DNA of 64,000 bases, from positions 1 to 64,000 of the forward strand of contig CAMKTJ010000002.1 in the NCBI GenBank assembly GCA_946415645.1. The letters are read 5' to 3'. The notes beneath the pieces are model-generated. The model was not told the origin of the DNA. It was given only the letters and a program-made list of their open reading frames with translations, and ran no database searches. Below, in pieces: positions 61,741 through 64,000 of the stretch; position 1 is the first letter of the stretch, and the number at the start of each line of letters is the position of its first letter. The stretch is from an uncultured Prevotellaceae bacterium. GTDB taxonomy: Bacteria; Bacteroidota; Bacteroidia; Bacteroidales; Bacteroidaceae. The position numbers and the translations under genes are program-made.

Positions 61741-63036
61741 CTATTGTTTATTTATTATCTTTTTTCCGTCCTTGATTATAAGTGAAGGGCGAAGAGTGAA
61801 GAGTGAAGAATCTACTCTTCTGCCCATTATATCATAGATGACTTTTTCACCATTTTGAATTATGAATTCTGAATTATGAATTGATTCAATGCCGCTCCAG
61901 TACCCTTCTGGTGCCAGTGCCAGGAAGTGGGCGGGATTGATATAGACCTTGTACTTGCCAAGGAGCTCTCCCTCTGGCGACCACTGGTAAAGATATCCTG
62001 CGCCCTCAAAAGAACCGGCGTCCGTACCATAGATGTAACCTGTATAGGGATTCACGTAGATACCATAGGGCATCATCATATTCTTTATGTCATCCAATAC
62101 CGTACCCGGGAACTCTTCATCAACACCGCTTCCTCCCATGCTAATCATCACCTCCTCTGGGTCTATCGTAACGTAATTAAACGTATATTCATTGGTTATG
62201 TATGAGAAGCGTGAACCAATTGCCATGAATTTACCATCCAGAGTAGTACAGCTGTATGTAGAAGCATATTCTAACTTCGCGAAACAGTCTTCATCTCCCT
62301 GCAATGCTTTTTCACAATCAAAAATGATACATGCTGCAGGTATCTTATAATAATCGCCAGGCGAGTTGATGCACAAGTACCGTCCGCTCTGCGACAACTT
62401 GCCGTATAGGTTGATCTGTCCCACATCAATGGTATTCTCTACCTGCATTGTTTCTGCGTTCAGAATGCTTACAGTAGTCTCATATTCATGATCTTCCTCA
62501 AAGGCATATCCGCCAGTATTGGCTACAAAAAGCCTGCCGTCATAGAGTGCAATGCCCTCTGGCTCGTAGCCAACCTCGCAGGCAGCAATGCACTTGAAGT
62601 TACTGATGTCAATCTTTGCTACATAACCTTTCTCGAAGTACTGCATACCGTTTACCGTCTCGCATTCATGTCCGTAACTAGTGACATAGACATATCTGCC
62701 ATCAGAGCACAGTTTACGGTTGTTGGGAATATCCTCTGTTGCCGCTACTGCCTTGCCCTTCGGGGTGATAAACTGCACCACGTTAGACCAGTTGATGGCA
62801 ATGGCAATCAGATTCTCATTCACCTGTATAATGTCGTTGGGTGTGTCTCCCAACTTGGAGCCGTTAACATCACGGAACCACTGGTTACTAACCACCTTCC
62901 CGTCCTCAAAGTAAGTTATCCTACCATTATCAGCCTGCCATAGCCCCTCATTGAGCAGAATAATCCTCTCCTGCGCCTGAATGCTTACAGTCAAAAGGCA
63001 TAAGAATGATATAATTATTTGTTTCATAATGTTCAA
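61741..63036 (-). CDS. YncE-like beta-propeller surface protein (DUF5074-like; BtuG-like by position)
   Basis: GYEPEGIALYDGRLFVANTGGYAFEEDHEYETTVSILNAETMQVENTIDVGQ; next to a TonB receptor. Confidence 0.65.
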   Translation of the reverse strand: MNIMKQIIISFLCLLTVSIQAQERIILLNEGLWQADNGRITYFEDGKVVSNQWFRDVNGSKLGDTPNDIIQVNENLIAIAINWSNVVQFITPKGKAVAATEDIPNNRKLCSDGRYVYVTSYGHECETVNGMQYFEKGYVAKIDISNFKCIAACEVGYEPEGIALYDGRLFVANTGGYAFEEDHEYETTVSILNAETMQVENTIDVGQINLYGKLSQSGRYLCINSPGDYYKIPAACIIFDCEKALQGDEDCFAKLEYASTYSCTTLDGKFMAIGSRFSYITNEYTFNYVTIDPEEVMISMGGSGVDEEFPGTVLDDIKNMMMPYGIYVNPYTGYIYGTDAGSFEGAGYLYQWSPEGELLGKYKVYINPAHFLALAPEGYWSGIESIHNSEFIIQNGEKVIYDIMGRRVDSSLFTLRPSLIIKDGKKIINKQ

Positions 63037-63052
63037 TGCTCAATGTTCAATA
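63028..63052. repeat. CAATGTT/CAATGCT heptamers covering the TonB receptor stop codon
   Basis: atgttcaatgctcaatgttcaatac. Confidence 0.9.
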
Positions 63053-63994
63053 CCCAAAGCTCATCGTCACCTTATAGTTCCTGCCTGGCATGGGATAGCG
63101 TGGGATGTGCTCGTACTGTATGTCCAGTACATCGCAGACCTCTAGACAGAGACCCCAAGATGTTTTGCCAATATGATGGGTATAATCCAACTTCATATCT
63201 ATATTATGGTATGGCTCCAGGATATCCTCTGGGTCCGCCTTGCTCCACATACGCTCTCCTACATATAGGTAAGAGGTGGTGAAGCGTAGGTCGCGCCATC
63301 CTATAATAGCTGTGAGACCTGTAGAAAGGGTAGGCGAGTAGCAGATAGGCTTGTCATACATATCCTCATCCTCTGGGTCGGTACGGTCTACATCACGTTG
63401 CCAGGTGAGCGAGGTAATCAGTGAGCCGTTCCAGTCGCCCCTTTTATAATGTCCCTTGACAGTAGCGTTCAGTCCCCGGCAGAAGGTATAGCCATAGTTC
63501 ATCATAGACCATGTATAGGTTCCCTTCAGTGGCAGGCAGACAATACGGTTTTCAATCTTATTCTGATATACATCACACTGAATATCCATTGAACATTGAG
63601 CATTATTACTATCCTCTTGCTCCTTGCCCCTTGCTCCTTGCCCCTTAATATTTGGATTTTGCTTTTTGAATTTTGAATTAGACAAATGGTACTCAATTCC
63701 TAAATTAAATTGTTTGGTGTATTCGGGCTTTAAGTTGCGATTTCCGACTTGCGTATAGTAGAGGTCGTTAAGCGTTGGGGCACGGAAGATCTCCTTGTAC
63801 CATCCACGCAGTGTTATATTATATAAAGTATAGGCCAGAGAGACGGCGGGTGTCCATCGGTCCAACGGATCAGCAGCACCTACATGGGCAAAGGTAAAGT
63901 CATTGTATCGCTGATGCAACAACGAGGCTGCTGCCTGAATGCCACGATAGTTCATCTGTGCTGCCAGTACCTGCTTCTGATCTACACGTTTCAC
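63047..63994 (-). CDS. TonB-dependent receptor, C-terminal part (N-terminus outside window)
   Basis: Barrel strands and terminal Y…VTMSFGY; EIFRAPTLNDLYYTQVGNRNLKPEYTKQFNLGIEY. Confidence 0.85.
   Translation of the reverse strand: MKRVDQKQVLAAQMNYRGIQAAASLLHQRYNDFTFAHVGAADPLDRWTPAVSLAYTLYNITLRGWYKEIFRAPTLNDLYYTQVGNRNLKPEYTKQFNLGIEYHLSNSKFKKQNPNIKGQGARGKEQEDSNNAQCSMDIQCDVYQNKIENRIVCLPLKGTYTWSMMNYGYTFCRGLNATVKGHYKRGDWNGSLITSLTWQRDVDRTDPEDEDMYDKPICYSPTLSTGLTAIIGWRDLRFTTSYLYVGERMWSKADPEDILEPYHNIDMKLDYTHHIGKTSWGLCLEVCDVLDIQYEHIPRYPMPGRNYKVTMSFGY
63586..63682. repeat. Three different heptamer types side by side inside the TonB receptor gene
   Basis: ccattgaacattgagcatt; cttgctccttgccccttgctccttgcccc; tttttgaattttgaatt. 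Confidence 0.9.
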
Positions 63995-64000
63995 ATCATC

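Overview
Bacteroidales (Prevotella-like) chromosomal window, mostly minus-strand. Ordinary content: a large MG2/carboxypeptidase-regulatory-like secreted protein, ZIP transporter, C69 dipeptidase, SUI1 factor, HU-like protein, C10 protease, GH2 beta-galactosidase, nrdDG, pflBA, a CbiG/CobM-type protein, TrmN6-type methyltransferase, an ECF sigma/anti-sigma operon, and a YncE-like protein next to a TonB-dependent receptor. Main accessory blocks: (1) a roughly 19 kb export locus with one free-standing ABC ATPase, one TolC, one HlyD/MacA-type adaptor, a sigma54-type two-component system and EIGHT FtsX/MacB-type permeases in four two-gene pairs; (2) three GLUG-repeat surface proteins, two of them followed by an unannotated 51-56 aa peptide gene that share the pattern MK.YI.P...LTK...NIW-acidic; (3) a three-gene HipB-HipS-HipT module with three helically phased operators. 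The most unusual signal is a superimposed repeat landscape: several unrelated degenerate tandem repeats that nearly all have a 7-bp period, GC-rich palindromes occurring singly and as REPIN-like inverted doublets, and 8-bp-period palindromic elements bounded by GGCCGCC/GGCGGCC. These start exactly at, or supply, the stop codons of many genes, and are also found in-frame inside genes: C-terminal sorting tails, kinase and response-regulator linkers, a ZIP loop, a TonB receptor hairpin and a TolC signal peptide. No tRNA, rRNA, CRISPR array or transposase was recognised. All family calls are from reading the protein sequences; no database search was run.
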